A DNA stretch of 64,000 nt from Labia minor (GCA_963082975.1 OY720345.1:75733034-75797033), one strand, 5' to 3'. Positions 34,640 to 48,098 are shown, counted from the first letter of the stretch. Program-made: numbers and translations. The notes: a model not told the origin generated them from the sequence alone.

Positions 34640-35484
34640 TTATTTAGAAACGGTGCACGCATATTGTGTCTGGTGACTTGAATGCATTTTTTTTTTCCAA
34701 TCATCAAGTTTTTTTATTTATTTAGTCTTGTTGACACGATCGTGTATTAATTTTTAAAATATTTCTCTGTTACTTCTCTAGCCGCCTAGCATAATTATGT
34801 CGGCCTAGGCTAGCTATGATTAGAGATGCGAGCGCACGTTCACGAAGAGCGCTTTGAAGACCCCGCGCTGGCCACTGGTCACTGATCACCTGACGACTGG
34901 TCACTACGACATCGTCCGGTCAAAGCACTCTCGGTTGTTTGTTTACCATCACAATCAGGGTGCTTGTCCTAATAATTGATTGTTTCGCACGACAGTTTTT
35001 TATTTCTGCCATAAAGATAATCATTATTACAGGATAATAGTAAAATAAATTTATCTTAAATTTTCTAAACATTTGAAAAATTGATCTTGAGTTTATTAGA
35101 AATCTGATAAACTTTCTTCGATTATATTGAAAATTTAATTAATCAAATGAAAAATTAATAACGCTTATGAATTTTTAATTATTAATGATCTTGCCTTGAT
35201 TGATAATAAATACCTTATACAGAAAATTTTATTTTTCTAAATTTAAAAAAAAAAATAATTAATATTTTTAATTAATAAGAATAATAAAGTTTTGTTTTCA
35301 TTTACCTTTTCTAAAAAATTATAATCATTTTTTTTAAAATATGCCTGATATAATTTATCTATATAAAATATATCTAATTATTTAATCATTTAAACTGAAG
35401 TTAATTGACTTTTATTATAAATACAAGAACATAAATACGCATTCAAGTCACCAGACAAAATATGCGTGCATTGATTCTAAATAA
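34640..35484. repeat. 51-bp inverted repeats enclosing a GC-rich island
   Basis: 34640-34690 and 35434-35484 are inverted copies matching at 45 of 51 positions, including TGTCTGGTGACTTGAATGC and TGCACGCATATT. Between them lie about 740 bases, including a GC-richer island (34780-34980) with no open frame. No target duplication is visible, so this may be a transposon with terminal repeats or a duplicated regulatory word. Confidence 0.7.
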
Positions 35485-38400
35485 AAGATATAGATATATA
35501 GAATATATCTGTAATTTTAAGTTCATATTTAATATTGTTATTATTTAAAAAAAAACACTCACACCCCATTTAAATAAAATAAAATTTATAAATTATAAAA
35601 CAAAGTTTCCATTATTTCTAAATAATTATTTTAATAATTATATTAGAGTGATATAGAGGTCATTGACAGCAACATCAACGATAGCTGGACGTCTAAAGAT
35701 GTCATGAACGTGTTAAATACATGTAACTACTATATAAATAACTTTCACCCTCAATTATTTTTTTCTGATGAAAATTTCTAAAAATAGTTATATACTTAAT
35801 TGTAATATTAATCTACTTTAAAAGGATTTGATTTGAAAAGTTAATATATACAATTATATATATTGAAGTAATATAATATTTTGATGAAATTATCCTATAA
35901 CGTTTTTATTATTGAATTCGCCCATAATATCCACAACTATTATATTTTATTTTTAAACTGATTTATATATTTTTGTTTAAATTTTCGTAGTTTCATACTT
36001 TTATTAATGTATTTTCATAAACTTTTAATTTCATTAATTTGCTTTGGATCATAAAGTTATAATACATTTTTCAATTCTAGGTCCAACACAATCAATGTAT
36101 TATTATTTTGTTTATATCAGAAAATATTGTTTTTAGAATATAATTAGATTCAAAAAGTTATGATAATTTTTATTTTTTCGAAATGATATCTTATAAATTT
36201 ATTCATATTTATAATAAAAAAAAAAAAAGAAAATTCTTCAAGAATAATCGAACTTAGTATCTTGGAAGCATATTTTCATACATAGAATTCCATATCAGTT
36301 TTCTTTATCTAACCAGTATCTTTTTTTCAACAGGAAACAGACTACCAATGAATATATAAAAAAAAGTCAGTTACGGGCGCCATGGTCGTCTTCGCGACTC
36401 CTCCAAAGAGATTGGCTGATTACGAATCAAGGACAACTTGCAGCGTTCACTTTCGTCTTAATTGCACATTAATTCACGTTTCATTTCTTTTATTCTTTGT
36501 TAAAGGCTTTTGTTTATTTTTCGATTCTCGTTTTATTTGAGTACAAACGTCCTTTAATATACAAATAATCTGAAGAGATATATCCAATTGAGTTCCCACC
36601 ATTCAACTTGTCTCTATATAGAAGGAAATGATCACCAAACATGGAAGATAGAAATGAGGGTGGAAGCTAAGCAGCTGCCATGGTGAAATTGTTCTATCTG
36701 TAATTCGCAATTTAATCACTAGAAGTGTAAAAATGTGTTTAGAAATTTCTCTTTAAATAAAACCATTTTACTTGAATATTTGCTGGTCTGCATTAATACT
36801 ATCCTTTTATACGAAACCTATTAATTACTAATGGCAATGCATTATGTGTTCAGGAACGCAAGTGAAAATCATGTAATGGAATAAATTTTATACTATTCTT
36901 AGGATTAGGATATAAAATGTTCTTGAATTCACTAACTCATTAAAATTCTATCCTATTGGCTGAATAGTTGAAATCCTGGCCCTGCTTTTTCTACTAAAGG
37001 CAAAAGAAAACATTATGCCTATCCACCTGTTAAAATAATATATATAAATGATCTTTATTAAAAAATAAAATAAATAAATAAATAATAATAAACCATTTTA
37101 TTAATTAAAAGTGTGAATTAAAAAAAAATAAATCTAAAACAAGTTTCAACATTGTAAAATTCTATATTAAGAAATAAAAAATTTAATAATAAAAGAAGAC
37201 ATTAATTAAATATTTTATCGATACACCAAGAGAATGTTTTTCAAAGAAATGTAATTATTAAATTACATTATAGTATTATAGTTTCGTAATTTGTCTAATA
37301 TTTAAATTTTTTGTTGAAAATATATTTATAAATGTTCAATAAAATAAAATAAAAAAAAAAATGTTCTAATATATACGGTATTCTTTTTAATCTAGTATAG
37401 ACAATTTTAACGATTGAGAATCTATGATTCGCTGTAATTTTAATGAATAAATTTTAGCGGTTAGTAGATATTAGTTTATATATATTTAAAGTATTTTTTT
37501 TTAATTAGCTTCATTGTGAGAGAAAAAAAAATATTTATTTTTTTTTTGAATTTATCAAAATATATGATAATATATGTGTTTTCTTATAAGTAAATTACTT
37601 ATTTATTCTAAACTAAGTTCTTTTTGAATAGTCATTCAATTTAATTATTTGTAATGTTGATCGTTTTAAAAAAAATAATTACAATTTTATAATAACTAAA
37701 AGTTTTTATTAATAACATATTTTATAATTTTCAAAAAAAAAAAAAAAAAAAAAAAAAAATTATTTATTTCTCAATTATGAATTGGCATTTTTTTTTTAAT
37801 AAATCGTATCTTTTAGGAATTATTAAATGAAAAAAAGTTGATTTATTTTGTTGAAAAATAACATTGAAATTTATTTTATATTTTTTCAAACTTATAGATG
37901 TTTCCGGATTCAGGTATGATGTCAAAAGGTCATAGATATTTAAATGATTTCTCATCTCTACTGAAGAGAATAGGTTGAAGTATTCGCAGCGTCAGGTATT
38001 GTACTCAGACTTTCACCTTTTTATCTCCAAGCTTTATCGCTTTCTATATCGGTTCTTTCTACTTCATCTGAAATTCGAGGACATCTTCGCAATAATTTGA
38101 AACATCATAGAAGTTACTTTTACTTATAAATATCTTAAATAATTATCTTATAAACATATAATATAATATATACTTATATATATATATATAACAAATTTGG
38201 TAAAAAGAAATTGTAATTTAAAACTTGTCTATATTGACTTATAATAATAACCTTTTAAAAATACTAATAAAAGTATTTACTATTACATCTAATAGCCATT
38301 AATTTTATAGTGTGTTACTGTTGTAAAAACACTGAGATTTAATCCACTAGAAAGTTTGATGAAATGAAGCTATCAGTATTTTTATTTATTAACAACATCA

Positions 38401-38780
38401 TGTGAAACATTTTAAGATTAGAAACTTAGGTTAAGATCAATTTATATATTATAATTATAATTAATATTTTAATAGTTTCTTTTATATTCATTTTTTATAA
38501 AGCTATTAATTATATTTGATTTTAAATTTTGAACGTAAAGTGAATTTGGCGTTGAATGGTTCAAATTTTACATATTTCAATAATTAATCATTTAAGTTAA
38601 ATAAAATGAATTCTTAATAAATATTATATATATATAATATACAAAGTATAATATTCAACAAAAAAACCTATTAAAAAAAAACTTTTTAATAATTACTTTG
38701 AGATTATTTTAAATTTTTGGAAATTTTTATTTGAAATATTCTGAAAAAAACAACAAACTTTATGATGATTATTATTATTA
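35485..38780. other. Gene-poor DNA with islands at 36380-36720 and 37900-38100
   Basis: AT-rich apart from these two islands. The first contains GGCGCCATGGTCGTCTTCGC, and both lack a coherent coding frame. An A run is at about 37735-37760 and TA repeats are near 38180. No repeat family described here is present. Confidence 0.35.
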
Positions 38781-38784
38781 TTAA

Positions 38785-39062
38785 AACCGGGTAAATTACC
38801 CCAAATGGGGGAAAAATGAAACTTTTGTGAGTAAAAGTAAAAAGTATATATTTTTAATTTGCTATTTTATAAACCTGTTAGTATTTTTGCAAATTAAATT
38901 TTTAGTTAATGTTTTCTTTTCAAAATTATCATGTGGGGCTATAATAGGAAAGATGCTAAAAAGAGGCGATTTTTTTTTGTTTTTTTTTTTGCTCTTCACC
39001 ATGGGGTAATATCAACTTAAACAAAAATATTTTGGGGTAATGATTAAAAAAGTTCCCCAACC
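38785..39062. mobile_element. Possible small element with iterated GGGGTAAT words
   Basis: GGGTAAATTACCCCAAATGG at the left, ATGGGGTAATATC and TTGGGGTAATGATT at the right, and GTTCCCCAACC at the end form short iterated and inverted words around an AT-rich, non-coding centre. The layout resembles 54598-55250. The class is unknown. Confidence 0.35.
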
Positions 39063-39869
39063 GCTGATATAAATGGATAGTAAGAATTAAAATATGTATT
39101 ATAAATATATTATATCATGTGATCGTCCTTGTTTTGTAATCATAGATATTTGTTATACATTCAAGAAGCTTTCTTTTCCTAGTCCACTGTATTTTCTTCT
39201 TCTTGCCAATACATTGTCTTAATAAATTAACAAATATTAAATTAATAAAAAATAAAAACCAATGAATTAATAAAAAAATAAATAAATAAATATAAACCAT
39301 AGCATAATATTAATAATAATAAATAAATAATAAATAAATTAATTAATTAAATATATTAAATGAAATATTAAAATAAAAACTAATGTTTTTAATTTATATA
39401 GAAATTTAATGACTTGACCGAAGGGCTAAATATCAAGAAAATTAGAGAAAGTGACAAATTGTAAAATTTTCAAAGAATTTATGTTGTTAGAATATATATA
39501 TGAATAGTTATAAAATTACAAAAAAAAAGTTTTATTTTATAGTTCATTTAAGTTGATTGGTCTGTATTATATTTAAGAATGATGGCATCAAAATTGAATC
39601 GTTATTTACATTTAAATTACCTTTCTGGATCTCTGCCAATTGGTCAATGCATATATACACGTATATTGTGTTGTTTATCAAAACCATTTGAATTATAATA
39701 TTCTGTGTATAATGTCATTAATTATTTAGTTGTAAATTAAATTAAATTATTTGATGGGTAATGTAAATTCGGAAAAGGATAGATATAATATTTCGCCTTG
39801 TATTATATGGGTGTGAGGCGTGGTCTATAACCTTGGAGGATGTGTATAGATTTAGAGTATTTGAAAATA
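39063..39869. other. AT-rich non-coding DNA
   Basis: Nothing recognised beyond AT-rich and (TAAA)n-like sequence around 39270-39340. Confidence 0.4.
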
Positions 39870-39927
39870 ATGAGCTGTGGCCAGTTACATTGCCGACAGA
39901 CGATTTAAAAATAATTAAATACAACAT

Positions 39928-39958
<31 letters not shown>

Positions 39959-40216
39959 GTATTTTTTTTATTTCACCAGTTAGTTTAATGTATACTAAAT
40001 TTTATCAAAATCCGTTGAGCCTTTCAAGCTATACACGTCTATTCGGATACACAATGAACAGGAGTACGGATATACAGACCGACGGACGGACAGACATAAA
40101 AAAAAAATATTTTTTTTCTGTTAATAAAATGCATGATTTGTGGAGATATATGAAAATCTCCATATGTGAAATTTGGTGTAAAAACAATACCTTTCCTCTT
40201 CCTATCGTCGGTCGAT
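39870..40216 (-). mobile_element. HINE-2 copy e, old and degenerate
   Basis: GAGCTGTGGCCAG at the left resembles the HINE-2 hairpin end. From 39990 the sequence follows HINE-2: CAAAATCCGTTGAGCC, a GACGGACGGACAGACA microsatellite, GTGAAATTTGGTGTAAAAAC and ATCGTCGGTCG. The middle is replaced by TA repeats. Confidence 0.6.
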
Positions 40217-41690
40217 AAAAAGAATTCTTCTCAACATTTCTATACTAAAGAAGATTATGTCACCGGGGAACGAGAGAGACTGCATAACAAGTAATTGCAT
40301 GAACTCTATGCATCTCCAGATATAGCTAATGTCAGGAAATGGAGAAGTAAAAAATGGGAGAGGTAAAAGAATGGTGAAAAATCTATTTGTGGGGAGATTG
40401 ATTAGGAAGTTACGAGTTGTAAATTTAAATTTTAAAAATAAAAACTCTTCTAATTTATTGATTTATATATATATATGTTTAATCTGAGTGATTTTAATAA
40501 AATTTTTGAAAAATGCATTTCTAATTAATTAAATATCAAAAGTTATATAATTTTTGTTATCTAAAAAAAGAAAGGATTTGATTATTTTTAAATTAAAATT
40601 TTTTAAAATTTATTATTTAATGTGAAATGACTTTTCTTGGAATTGGGTTTGGTAAACAAATTTGTTCAATTTTATATTATTTGATGATTAACAGGAAGTC
40701 ACAAAGAAGCACGAATGGTAAATGGGTCATATTCCAAGTGTGTCAGTTTCGACATTATTTGTCGAGGAAGACTTGGTCCATTTCTACTGTGCCTTATGGT
40801 AATTTCTCTCTTAGCTTTGGTGCCATCATGCAAGGTCGCTGGCCCTGAATTCCGCCACAGGCCAAGCCTATCTACAAACAAAATTCAACCTCAGCCAGTA
40901 TTATTATTTCCCTTTGCCAATCATCCATTTTTCAATTAAAAATCAAATATTTCTTTACGTCTTTTCTAAATTATATCTATTATATATATATATATAGTTC
41001 CATTTAAATATAACAAACTTTATATTTTCGAAAGTTGAATATTTTTTCTTGAATTTAGCATACATTTGATAATGAAAGTTTATTGTAATCATTAATATAT
41101 TTCATTTATTATTAAAACACATATAAATATAATAATATATAGTAATACCAATAATTATTACGTTGAAAAAAACTTTAATTCAGATATCTCTCTCAGAGGC
41201 TCTACTGAACTCGAAAATTCTTGGCTGCAGCAACCACATTTCTCCAAGTGTCCCGACCCTGAGCCATAACCATCCAACACCTACTCTCTCCAACATTTCT
41301 ACATTGTCTGCCCACTACATCCTTGGTTCAACGAGATATCCAATTACAATTTTAATTTTATTAATGTTTAAAAAATTTTCTTATTATTTTATTTGTATTT
41401 TTTATTACTCTTATCTTGTGATAGGAAATTGTTTATAATATGTACATTACGTATTATAATTATATATTTTAATGCTAAGTGGAAAGTAATTTTACACGGA
41501 TTCAGATAAAAAGTTATGAAATTCATTTTTATTTCAATTATGGAATGCATTTTCAATTATTTTATTAATTATATCTAAATTTTTTCTTTTAATTAATATT
41601 TATTATAATGAATAATATACAAAATATATGATATTATTTAATTTATAAAATTATCAAAATATTTATTATTTTATACCTTTTAAAAAATTA
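40217..41690. other. Non-coding with a GC-richer island at 40620-40930
   Basis: The island is open on both strands for 60-75 codons with no recognisable domain. A poly-pyrimidine tract plus acceptor-like words are absent, so I do not call an exon. 41185-41300 is the partner of the repeat at 15595. The rest is AT-rich. Confidence 0.35.
41185..41300 (+). repeat. Dispersed repeat fragment shared with 15595
   Basis: GGCTCTACTGAACTCGAAAA then TTCTTGGCTGCAGCAACCAC matches the - strand of 15595-15740. Both copies keep the same open frame across the shared part. Confidence 0.55.
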
Positions 41691-42288
41691 AATAAGTTGA
41701 CCTGTGGCCAGGCACAGAACCGACCGATGGTTTGAAATAAATTAATTTCCAGCTTCAGAAACAATTCAAAATAATTTAAATGTATCTATTAATGCAATAA
41801 AAAACAGATATGGATATAACATACATATTTTTAATTTTATTTTATTTATAATATATAAAGAGGGGCTGGGTGACGTCATATAATTTTAAATTAAGAAAAA
41901 ACGAATGAAGATGATTTTTGCCGAGGATAAAACCAATACAAAGTGCATGATGATTCGTGAAGATATTTAAAACATCTCCTCGTGTGAAATTTGGTGTGAA
42001 AATAATCCTTCCCTTCCTATTACTACCACTTCCGGTTTCCGGATCACCAAAAGTTGATCAATTCATCATACTGATGCATTAAGTGAATATAGCAAATTTT
42101 ATCAAAATCCGTTGAGCCGTTCAAGCTGTCCACATCTATAAGGACACATAGACAGACAGACGGACGGACAGTAATCACGCTAAAAATACTTTTTCCGGTT
42201 AAGAAAATGCATGATTCGTGGAGATATGTAAAAATCTCCACATGTGAAATTTGGTGTGAAAACAATACCTCTATTACTATCGTCGGTA
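41691..42288 (-). mobile_element. HINE-2 copy c
   Basis: Left AATAAGTTGACCTGTGGCC hairpin end and right CTATCGTCGGTAG end. A GACAGACAGACGGACGG microsatellite lies at 42150-42172, between two GTGAAATTTGGTGTGAAAA blocks. The first subterminal repeat is slightly mutated (CCGACCGATGG). Confidence 0.8.
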
Positions 42289-44527
42289 GAAACGTTAAAT
42301 AAAATAAAAAGTTGAGTTTGTTTAGGAAATTAAAAAAAAATGACAAATTGACAAGCAATATTAATTTATTTATTTATTCTTGCTGCCATTTAGGCAATCA
42401 ATTATTATTAGTTGTTGCTTTTTTTTAATTTATGATTTATAATTTTTTTCTCATATGATTAAATTTTATGTTTCAATTTCGATTTGTATGCATTCTTAGA
42501 CTAATCAAATATTTCACTTATGTGGATGTTTACTATTAATTTTTTCAATTTATTTTTATATTATATATGAATCCCTACCATGAACACAGAAGGACATTAT
42601 TTATCTTTTCTTTAGTATACATTTATTAGAAATGAGAACATTGTTTTTATGATGTGATTTAGATCTATATAGCATTTCCAATTTTCTTGGGATTATTTGA
42701 AAATCTCAACAAACCTGCCTGAGATTTGTGTAAAGTTAGGAGTGTGCATTTCCTGGTAAGCGCCTTTTTCTCTCTGCCGCATATTTGCCTTAGAGTCGCC
42801 GCCTCCAACTGCCTCTTTCAATAAATCTCTTGAAGCAGAGACGACCTGCCTATATAGAGAGCCAACCTCAGTATCCATGCCGCTCGTTTTTTCTTCATTT
42901 ACACAATTAGTTTAGACTTAAACCTAGAAACGGTGACTTTCTGTTGTCATTTCAGTTTGTACTATTTGTTGGAACAATTTATTATTTCTTCTTACAACTT
43001 CAATATAACTTCAATTCCATTGAACATCCAAGTGATCATTTTTCTATAATAAAACTATAAATTAAAAATATAAAATTTACCTAATTAAATAAACTAGAAA
43101 TTTATATGACTGAAGAATTTTTCAAAATTTTATTATATAGATTTTGTATATTTTAATCATAGGCGAAATTTACTTAACATAAATACATAAAATCAATTTT
43201 AGAAGATTAATATGCTTTTTGTTTTATTAAATTTGCAAATTTTCGTATAACTTCATCTTTTCTTTATAACGGAATTTTGTAAATTAAACCATATATTGAT
43301 ATTTGTTATTGTAAATTTATTCAAAAAATACAAACATTACACAACGTTTCAATTGCTACTTCTGCAATCGTTATCAAGCGACTGCACTGTTCGAGTGTCC
43401 AGTGACAAGTCATCTTTTCTATTTCTCTAAACTATTTAACTATTTAACTAAAAACGTTTGGTGCTTTTAGTTTTCATTTGATTTCTATACAATTAACTTC
43501 CTTTATAGAGCTATAATTAATATCTATATATATATATATACAATACAACACTAAAACACTTCATTAACAAGTGTAACACTATTTTTTTCAATTATAATCA
43601 ACCACTTTGGATTTGATTGATTATATGTAAATTTAATTTAATTTAAATTTTGATATATACTTTGATATAAATATTACAGTGAAAAATAATAAAATATTAA
43701 TATCTTAGCTCTTAACCTATCAATTTTATTTAAAAAAAATTTGTCAGTTTATGTGTTTAATAAAAATTTTATTATTACAAAAATGTGACTTGATTGTTCA
43801 TATAAATAAATAAAACTAAATGCGCCTAACGTTTTTAGTTGAATATGAAGCAATTCATCCATAAACTTTGTCAGGCTTATAGAAAAATTATTTTATTCTT
43901 TTTAGTCCATTGGAAAAATGTTATTTTATAAAATTTTTTATATTTATATATTTTATAATCAAATATTTTTCATCGCCCAAAAACATTTTAAAAAAATGAA
44001 CTTGTTTGATCTTTTGTATGTTCTTAATACTCTAAAACGTTTTTTTTCTTGATTTTCTCCCCAAAGTTTCTCTCTCTTAATCTTCTTTTATAAGAAATGA
44101 TTCCTTTAGAATAGCCACTTGTCTTACCTGATGCATTTTACGATTCTAGTGGCATGTAATGCATACATATATACTTTCTCACAAACTACAATAATAATAG
44201 AATTCAATTATTAATATAATAAATAATAAAAGCTATTGATGAAGAATTTCACCAGAAAATCATCTCTGGAAACAATATAATAAACTATATAGTAATCTAA
44301 TGCTTTCATTAATAATTTATAAATGTTGATAATTTATCTCTTTTTTAATTTTTCTTTATTTTTATTCTTTATATTAATCATAACTTTTAATTATTTTATT
44401 TAGAAAATTTAAAATAGAAGAAGAAGAAAATGCCAATAGAAGATTATATATTTATTTTTGAAATCTTAAAAGACAATAATTTCTATTTGTTATTAATTAT
44501 GAAATTGAAAAAATAAAGACACTAGGC
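42289..44527. other. Gene-poor DNA with a GC-richer island at 42690-42960
   Basis: The island contains TTCTCTCTGCCGCATATTTG and is open for 61 codons on - with no recognised domain. A smaller GC-richer patch at 43340-43410 reads CAACGTTTCAATTGCTACTT. The rest is AT-rich. Confidence 0.35.
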
Positions 44528-44648
44528 CAGTGTTTTCCAACGTGAGGCCCACAACCCACAGGGGGTAATTTTGATGTTACATAGAGGGGTATAAGATTTC
44601 TAGAAGTGCTTAGGTGGGGCATGGCGCAGAAAGGGTTGGGAAACACTG
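44528..44648. mobile_element. Small hAT-type MITE (121 bp)
   Basis: Ends CAGTGTTTTCCAACGTG and GGTTGGGAAACACTG are inverted repeats. The flanks CACTAGGC (44520-44527) and CTCTAGGC (44649-44656) match at 7 of 8. Non-coding. Confidence 0.85.
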
Positions 44649-45076
44649 CTCTAGGCTCTTAGCGGGCCAACATTATCAAAATATATTTTATAATTCGATG
44701 GGTTTTTAAAAGGTAAGTACCGGGACCCCGAGCCTCGGCTCGGTACTTAAGTTAAAAAAAATGATTCATTATTATTGGATTTGGCTGGTAATATTAATAC
44801 CTGGGACACCGAGCTCTCGCTCTACCCTTTAAAAAATATTGATACACAATTCTTTAATTATTTATTACAATTATTAAATGTTACACATTTGCATCAATCT
44901 GATTAAAATTAATGAACTTGTGCTCCTCAATAATACATAAATATATAATATATAGGTACATATATTTTTTTTCTATAGTGTTTTTTTGAAAAACTGTTTA
45001 GCGCCCCAAGTGGTTATAAAACAAACTAAAGACAAAAAAACGTGCTTTGCAGCTTTTCGGAATTAAAAAAGCAAAA

Positions 45077-45586
45077 TTGGCAGTCGTGGGACTGGCCGAC
45101 AGAAGTGAAAACTTCTGCGTAAGAAATTTTAAAACAGACGAAATTCGCGCTATTTCACGAGAAAGATGAATTTCATATGCATGTATATATATATAACTTA
45201 TATATTATTTTAAACATATATTTTAAACAAATTTGTAACTTATATTTATATATATATAAATACACAACTTTGTTTAAAATATTGCAATACGAACTGTTTT
45301 ATAATTCTTATCTCTAACATAAAATATATATTTATTATGTGAAGTTCATTTCGTATAATTTTGATTATATATGTATATATGAAATGAACTTTACATAATA
45401 AATATATATTTATATGTTAGAGATAATTTATAAAACAGTTCTAATGACAATTCAAATTTCGCGCTCTGTTATAAGAAATTTGAAAGCAGATGGTTTCATG
45501 GTGTTGGTCACGATCACGCGAGTTCTATACTTTTTCCCCATCCCGCAAAAGTGCTCAACGCCGCTAAAGAAGTTTTCACTTCAAAA
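45077..45586 (-). mobile_element. HINE-3 copy with a long foldback
   Basis: Left GGCAGTCGTGGGACTGGCC hairpin and GAAGTGAAAACTTCT. Right AGAAGTTTTCACTTC is the exact 15-base inverse. The interior carries a foldback at 45291-45441. It is about 510 bp and non-coding. CCCCATCCCGCAAAAGTGCT near the right end is shared with the copy at 18380. Confidence 0.8.
45291..45441. repeat. Inverted repeat, arms about 61 bp, loop 28 bp
   Basis: Arms 45291-45352 and 45381-45441 start and end with GAACTGTTTTATAA and its inverse, and share TATCTCTAACAT. They match at about 57 of 61 positions. The foldback sits where a microsatellite might be expected in a HINE. Confidence 0.85.
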
Positions 45587-46579
45587 ATTATTTAATATTT
45601 GGAAATATATCTGACTTATAGAAAAAATGAATATTAATTAAAGAAAGAAATAGTTTTTAAAATATCCTGAATAATATGTAACAATTTTCAAGATAGAAAT
45701 TTATTACAATATTACAATTATTAACTGTTGCATCATTGCATCAATCTGATTAAAATGAATGGAACTTCGGGTACTCAATAATAATAAATAAAATAATATT
45801 AATAAATATATTGAATAATATTTTATTGAAAAAATATTAAAACTTATAAAACTATCTAAAACTTTATTAATAAAAGAACAATGAATAAATAAATATAGAA
45901 TAGTAATTTATTAAAAAGTAAACAATAGATAAAAAGAAAAAAAAATAACAAAATCATTATTTTCATTTTTAAATAACGATTCACCCGGCGAGTTTCGAAC
46001 CGACGAAATCCACTCGTTAAAACATCAGTCCAACCGCTGGACTATATGTATTTAGATAAAAAATTGTCATTTTTTTACTGTCTTAGCAGGCAGTATTAAA
46101 AATTTTGACGTTTTCCATATAATATATAATTTTCAATTAAGAAATTAATAATGAAGCTGTATGTTTCAAGAGATATCATCAATAAAACTTAATTTTTCTT
46201 TATAAATACTATATCTAGTGTGAATTTGAAAAAAATCGTTAGAGCGGTTTTTGAGAACCATGATATATAGATAAATACATATATACAATTTTAGCTAGCA
46301 TAATAAGATAAGATATATATATATATACACAGTGGGGCGTAGCGTGATCTATTATGATGGGGCAGGGGAGTCCGTGGGTCTTCCCCGGAAAAAATTTTGA
46401 CAAAATAAATTATTCATTATCTTTAGACTATACTTATAAGTAATTTAAAGATTTTTTTTACTTCTTACAACTACAAAACTAATCACTTTTAAATTTATTT
46501 TTTGCACAATGTTTGAGGGGGGGAACACATATATATAAATTAAAGTTGATAGTCTCTTGATAGTCTCTTATAAGCTTAT

Positions 46580-46838
46580 AGTACCGGGACCCCGAGCCTC
46601 GGCTCGGTACTTAAGTTAAAAAAAAATGATTCATTATTATTGGGTTTGGCTGGTAATATTAATACCTGGGACACCGAGCTGTCGCTCGACCCTTTAAAAA
46701 ATATTAATCTACAATTAATTATTTATTACAATTATTAAATGTTGCATCATTGCATCAATCTGATTAAAATGAATTGAACTGGGGTCCTCAATAATACAAA
46801 CAAACAATTTTAGCTAGCATAATAAGATTAATCCAAGT
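46580..46838 (-). mobile_element. R4 copy d, short deletion form
   Basis: Both hairpin-like ends (CCCCGAGCCTCGGCTCGG and CACCGAGCTGTCGCTCG) and the inverted 5' end AGCTAGCATAATAAGAT are present within about 260 bases. The tRNA-like middle is missing. Confidence 0.65.
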
Positions 46839-48098
46839 AATATCGTCTATTTCTATTCGACACTATTTTCAGTTATGAAATGAACAGTCAGTAGAGAGTA
46901 AAAAAATTGTAATTGAAGACCGTTGTTTTTAAAAATAATTAAATTATTTTATAGATTATAAAATAAAAATTATTGTATTAACATTAAAAATATTGAAATA
47001 AAAAAATAATAGTTTGATTTAATAAACTAAAATATTATAAACATTTTTAATGTGAATTTCTCAGGGAGGTAGGGAGCCCAATTCATTTAACCATCCATGT
47101 TGTATAAGGAATCTTAATTTCTTAACACTCCGTTTTTTCAAATTTAAAATAGAGGGAGAGAAAGAGTTTCAATTATATTCGAATAGTCTATATATTCTAT
47201 ATATGAGTATTTTTTTTTTCTAAATTTAATACCAAGTTGATTTTCAAAATTTTCTATTCTTTATGCATATGATTGATTACATGTGTTAAAATTTAAACAA
47301 ATTCAAATATTCTAATTTATAAATTTATATAAAATTTAATATTATTTTTTCGAGACTAATGGCAAATACCGGTGGCCCTAGTCAGAGCAAGAGAAGACTC
47401 CTTTTGGTAGCGGCCCAGTCGATGATGTTATATGGATCGGAGATTTGGGCTTTACAACTATATTTTAAGTGAAAAAATGATTTCTTGGTTATATAAAAAT
47501 TAAAATATGATTCTTTATATCTTTATTATATAGAAAAGTAGGCGTGTTAATATAAAATATATACCTGGGACACCGAACTATCACTCGACCCTTTAACCAA
47601 TTTATACAATTTATTTTTATATACTTTAAAAATTTTACAATTTTTTAATTATTTATTATAATTGTTAAATGGGATTTCTAAAAATGACCCATTAAAAATT
47701 TGTTTCCTAAAATGTTTCAAATTAATTAAAATAAATTGTATAAATGTTCATTTATAAAATCTATATATCTGTGAGTTTGTTTTTCGATTTTTTAAATTTT
47801 GATTTTGGATTCGATTAGAGCTTAAAATGTGTAAATGTAAAGTGGTCTTGGTTTTTTTAAAATTCGTTTGGGAACATGGTCAAATCGGCAGTCAAAGTTG
47901 AAAATTCCCCATATATTATAACTACTGTAATTAGTATTATATATAATGTAAAATTATAAAGAAAAAATGTTTAGACATTATTATAGACATTTTCATTCTG
48001 TAAATTAAATAATTTTATTTCATTTAAATAAATATCTATTTTTAAATATTTTTTTCTCTCTACATTATTTATCTAATTCTCACAATATATTAAGATCA
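46839..48098. other. AT-rich DNA with an R4 scrap at 47565-47670
   Basis: 47565-47670 contains CCTGGGACACCGAACTATCA, an R4 3'-end piece, and 47280-47310 has the TGTTAAAATTTAAACAAATT word seen in R4 copy b. 47345-47460 is a GC-richer patch with no coding call. Confidence 0.4.

Larger units (their letters stand above)
44717..46327 (-). mobile_element. R4 copy c, with HINE-3 nested
   Basis: Left end ACCGGGACCCCGAGCCTCGG. Right end, read inverted, is TCTTATCTTATTATGCTAGC. A tRNA-like block at 45975-46055, read on -, has TAGTCCAGCGGTTGGAC (A-box-like) and, 43 bases after the A-box start, GGTTCGAAACT (B-box). HINE-3 occupies 45077-45586. The GCATCATTGCATCAATCTG word occurs twice (about 44888 and 45728). 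Confidence 0.6.

Noticed and set aside
40627-40939. Frames of 60-74 codons on both strands
   Set aside because: No recognisable protein, and no start or splice context. More likely a GC-richer non-coding island.
45975-46055. Stand-alone tRNA gene
   Set aside because: A- and B-box-like words are present, but the stems do not pair as a tRNA and the block recurs inside R4 copies.
46328-46400. CAGTGGGGCGTAGCGTG, similar to a hAT end
   Set aside because: No matching right end or target duplication was found nearby.
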